Shown in pieces: positions 5,498 to 6,760 of a stretch of DNA of 6,760 nucleotides (within the stretch, counting starts at the first letter, position 1; every line of letters begins with the position of its first letter). The DNA is taken from positions 1 through 6,760 of the forward strand of contig DASVWG010000143.1 in assembly GCA_036389695.1 (NCBI GenBank), read 5' to 3'. Under the pieces are notes generated by a model. It did not search any database. It saw nothing but the letters and a program-made list of their open reading frames with translations, and was not told the origin of the DNA. The stretch comes from JALZHR01 sp036389695. Its GTDB lineage: Bacteria; Acidobacteriota; Blastocatellia; Pyrinomonadales; Pyrinomonadaceae. A program made the position numbers and the translations under genes.

Positions 5498-5902
5498 TTA
5501 TTGAAAAGTGTTCACGTAGTCCTGCATCAGTTTCTGGAATTTCGGAAAAGCGTCTTTGTCCTGGGCTAATTTCATCGCGTGTTTGGTCGAAACGTCGCTC
5601 AAAGCTTTGTTGTTGGCAGCCATGCTGTCGGTCAATTTCTTTTGCGTTTCCGAGCTGACCTGCGCGCCGCGCGCGTTCTTGATGTCGTCCCATTTGGCTT
5701 TCAGTCCGGCTTTTTTCGCGTCGAAAGATTTCTGCGCTTCGTCCACGCCCGCCGATGACGGATTAGCGTCAATCTTGGTCGTAATGTCTTTCATCACCGC
5801 GTTGTTTTCGGTAATAAACGCTTCGACCTCCGAATCTTTACTGCATCCCGCCAAACCCATACAGAAAACTGCCAATAATAAAAATAACGTCACTTTTTTC
5901 AT
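5498..5902 (-). CDS. Small helical lipoprotein of unknown function
   Basis: 134 residues. The N-terminus MKKVTLFLLLAVFCMGLAGC is a lipoprotein signal peptide: two lysines, a hydrophobic core, and the lipobox LAGC with lipidated C20. The +2 residue is Ser, which in E. coli rules would favour the outer membrane. The mature part of about 114 residues is polar, rich in Lys, Asp and Ala, has no further Cys, and looks largely alpha-helical, perhaps a helical bundle or coiled coil. I do not recognise the family. The ribosome binding site GGAG (5911-5914) is 8 nt from the ATG. It is transcribed alone, ends in a strong terminator, and is divergent from the rhodanese gene, with which it shares a 91-bp spacer containing an inverted repeat. 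Confidence 0.85.
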   Translation of the reverse strand: MKKVTLFLLLAVFCMGLAGCSKDSEVEAFITENNAVMKDITTKIDANPSSAGVDEAQKSFDAKKAGLKAKWDDIKNARGAQVSSETQKKLTDSMAANNKALSDVSTKHAMKLAQDKDAFPKFQKLMQDYVNTFQ

Positions 5903-5939
5903 TTTTTATTCTCCAAATTGTATTTTGATTTTTAGAACC

Positions 5940-5965
5940 TTATCATTGGAAGACGCTAATGATAA
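5940..5965. promoter_or_regulatory. Perfect inverted repeat in the divergent lipoprotein/rhodanese spacer
   Basis: TTATCATT (5940-5947) and AATGATAA (5958-5965) are exact reverse complements, 10 bp apart, with half-site centres 18 bp apart. This geometry suits a dimeric regulator. The right arm contains ATGATA, placed as the -35 box of the rhodanese promoter, so a bound protein would be expected to affect that promoter. No regulator gene is nearby, so the binding protein is unknown. Confidence 0.45.
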
Positions 5966-5988
5966 CAGACTTTTGCAAAAAATATAAT
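5959..5988 (+). promoter_or_regulatory. Sigma-70-type promoter of the rhodanese gene (leaderless transcript predicted)
   Basis: A perfect TATAAT (5983-5988) is preceded by 18 bp and ATGATA (5959-5964, 4 of 6 to the -35 consensus). The expected start of transcription is about 7 bp after the -10 box, which falls on or beside the ATG at 5994. No Shine-Dalgarno sequence exists between the -10 box and the ATG. Both facts point to a leaderless mRNA. Confidence 0.6.
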
Positions 5989-5993
5989 AATTT

Positions 5994-6353
5994 ATGCAGC
6001 ATTCCCAGGAATTTTTAGCTTTAGCCGAAGAGGCGCGGACGCGCGTCCGTGAAATTTCCGTCGAAGAAACGAGGGCGAGAATAAACGACGGCGCGACGCT
6101 CGTCGACGTGCGCGAAGACAACGAATGGAACGAAGCTCACGCCGAAGGCGCAATTCATCTCGGGCGCGGCGTTATCGAACGCGACATCGTCCATCAGATT
6201 CCCGATAAAGACGCGGAATTAATTTTGTATTGCGGCGGCGGCTTCCGCTCGGCGCTGGCGGCGGATAATTTGCAGAAAATGGGCTACACAAATGTTTTTT
6301 CGATGATTGGCGGCTGGAAGGCGTGGCAGGAAAGGATGAAGGATGAGGGATGA
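5994..6353 (+). CDS. Single-domain rhodanese-like sulfurtransferase
   Basis: 119 residues with one rhodanese domain. Landmarks are TLVDVREDNEW (35-45), the HAEGAIHLGRGVIERDI segment (49-65), and the active-site loop CGGGFRS (80-86) with catalytic C80, which would carry the persulfide. The C-terminal MIGGWKAW helix region (104-111) is also present. Such proteins transfer sulfur to cyanide, thiols or protein acceptors; the acceptor here is unknown. The six-residue loop after Cys with a final Arg-Ser is of sulfurtransferase rather than phosphatase type. No signal peptide, so cytoplasmic. The ATG at 5994 has no Shine-Dalgarno sequence and fits leaderless translation. The last residues, after WQER, are encoded by the start of a GGATGAR repeat run, which also supplies the TGA stop. 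The ancestral C-terminus may therefore have been replaced. Confidence 0.92.
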   Translation: MQHSQEFLALAEEARTRVREISVEETRARINDGATLVDVREDNEWNEAHAEGAIHLGRGVIERDIVHQIPDKDAELILYCGGGFRSALAADNLQKMGYTNVFSMIGGWKAWQERMKDEG

Positions 6354-6361
6354 GGGATGAA
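6334..6361 (+). repeat. Heptamer tandem repeat (GGATGAR)x4, left outer arm
   Basis: Four adjacent 7-mers: GGATGAA, GGATGAG, GGATGAG, GGATGAA. The first two and most of the third lie inside the rhodanese reading frame and encode M-K-D-E-G and the stop. The same repeat, four copies inverted, closes the composite palindrome on its right side. Confidence 0.85.
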
Positions 6362-6371
6362 TCAGAGAAAG

Positions 6372-6444
6372 TTTTGAGTTTTAAGTGTTAAATTTTGAAT
6401 TAGTTGAAATCTTTCATTCAAAATTCAAAACTTAAAACTCAAAA
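6372..6444. repeat. Long A/T-rich inverted repeat built from TTTTRAR heptamers
   Basis: The arms 6372-6400 and 6416-6444 match at 27 of 29 positions as inverted copies, around a 15-nt loop (6401-6415). Each arm is itself a run of four heptamers. Read on the minus strand, the right arm is TTTTGAG, TTTTAAG, TTTTGAA, TTTTGAA. The left arm has two substitutions in its third unit (TGTTAAA). An RNA copy in either direction would fold into one long hairpin. Confidence 0.85.
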
Positions 6445-6448
6445 TTAT

Positions 6449-6480
6449 TTCATCCTTCATCCTTCATCCCTCATCCCTTC
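6449..6480 (-). repeat. Heptamer tandem repeat (GGATGAR)x4, right outer arm, inverted
   Basis: On the plus strand the units are TTCATCC, TTCATCC, TTCATCC, CTCATCC, followed by CTTC. These are the reverse complement of the left array at 6334-6361. The array touches the stop codon of the minus-strand gene at its right (TGA, 6481-6483), so the composite element fills the convergent spacer completely. It may serve as a shared bidirectional terminator for the rhodanese gene and its neighbour. Confidence 0.8.
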
Positions 6481-6760
6481 TCATTGCGTGTTGGCAATAA
6501 AATTGACGTCGGTTACCTCTTCCAACACCGAAACCGCCTGCGAGCTTTGGCTGAATTGAAATTGTTTGGCGCGGACGCTCAGAATGTAAACTTCGCCGAT
6601 CCGGACGTTTTCAAAAGTAAAATAACCGAAACTGCTGCTGAACGCTATCCGCGTCTCGCCGCTTGCGCCCGTCATCATCACCGCGACATTACGGATGCCG
6701 CGACCGTCGGCAGTCAAAACTCTCCCGCTGACTGTTGCCAGCGCGGCGGTCGGAGCAAAC
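6481..6760 (-). CDS. Carboxypeptidase-regulatory-like domain protein, C-terminal part (runs off right edge)
   Basis: The reading frame is open from the right edge (first whole codon Phe, FAPTAALATVSGRV) to the TGA at 6481-6483, giving 92 residues in the window. The true start lies outside it; the internal TTG at 6717 is not a credible start because the conserved SGRV strand precedes it. The visible part is one beta-sandwich of the CarboxypepD_reg/Cna-B-like type: VSGRVLTADGRGIRNVAV, then SSFGYFTFENVRIGEVYILSV, then a closing TDVNFIA strand. Such domains commonly end large secreted or surface proteins of Acidobacteria, which is the main taxonomic hint here. The enzymatic or adhesive role cannot be read from this fragment. 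Confidence 0.85.
   Translation of the reverse strand, partial: FAPTAALATVSGRVLTADGRGIRNVAVMMTGASGETRIAFSSSFGYFTFENVRIGEVYILSVRAKQFQFSQSSQAVSVLEEVTDVNFIANTQ

Noticed and set aside
6334..6480. CRISPR array
   Set aside because: Repeats are contiguous 7-mers with no unique spacers, and the whole is a palindrome. No cas gene is nearby.
6334..6480. Insertion sequence ends or a classical MITE
   Set aside because: No transposase and no target-site duplication could be identified at the edges. The arms are simple heptamer repeats rather than a defined terminal inverted repeat. It is kept as a repeat element of unknown origin.

Overview
The window looks like ordinary chromosomal DNA of a mid-GC, Gram-negative-type bacterium, most likely an acidobacterium (Blastocatellia-like). 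That placement is an inference. It rests on the style of the carboxypeptidase-regulatory-like C-terminus at the right edge, the rhodanese and dihydrolipoyl dehydrogenase variants, and intergenic DNA rich in 7-bp tandem repeats. No 16S or other marker gene is present. There is no integrase, transposase, tRNA or CRISPR array.

Layout, left to right. (1) Minus strand, 1-1454: serA (D-3-phosphoglycerate dehydrogenase) followed one base later by a TIGR01777-type NAD(P)-dependent epimerase that runs off the left edge. (2) A 246-bp divergent spacer holds the serA promoter and a possible promoter for the next block. (3) Plus strand, 1701-3733: a compact three-gene cell-wall cassette. It encodes a GH46 chitosanase-like hydrolase with a peptidoglycan-binding domain (PGBD), a free-standing 77-residue PGBD protein, and a zinc M15 peptidase with one and a half PGBDs. 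None of the three has a recognisable signal peptide or membrane segment. (4) A 210-bp convergent spacer holds hairpins, including a strong terminator for the gene to its right. (5) Minus strand, 3944-5353: dihydrolipoyl dehydrogenase with a TTG start. (6) Minus strand, 5498-5902: a small helical lipoprotein with its own terminator. (7) Plus strand, 5994-6353: a single-domain rhodanese, apparently read from a leaderless mRNA and divergent from the lipoprotein across a perfect inverted repeat. (8) A roughly 145-bp composite palindrome made of two heptamer repeat families. (9) Minus strand, 6481-6760: the C-terminal part of a surface-type protein that runs off the right edge.

How the genes work together. 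serA, lpdA and the rhodanese are housekeeping (serine synthesis, 2-oxoacid dehydrogenase E3, sulfur transfer) and show no sign of a shared pathway. The part most worth attention is the lytic cassette: a glycan-cleaving fold, a peptide-cleaving fold and a bare wall-binding module, co-transcribed, each with a good ribosome binding site, and all without an export signal. The proteins might be released by lysis, a holin-like partner elsewhere, or an injection machine; nothing here decides among these. The second theme is that both convergent spacers consist largely of heptamer repeats in inverted orientation that form hairpins at the 3' ends of genes.
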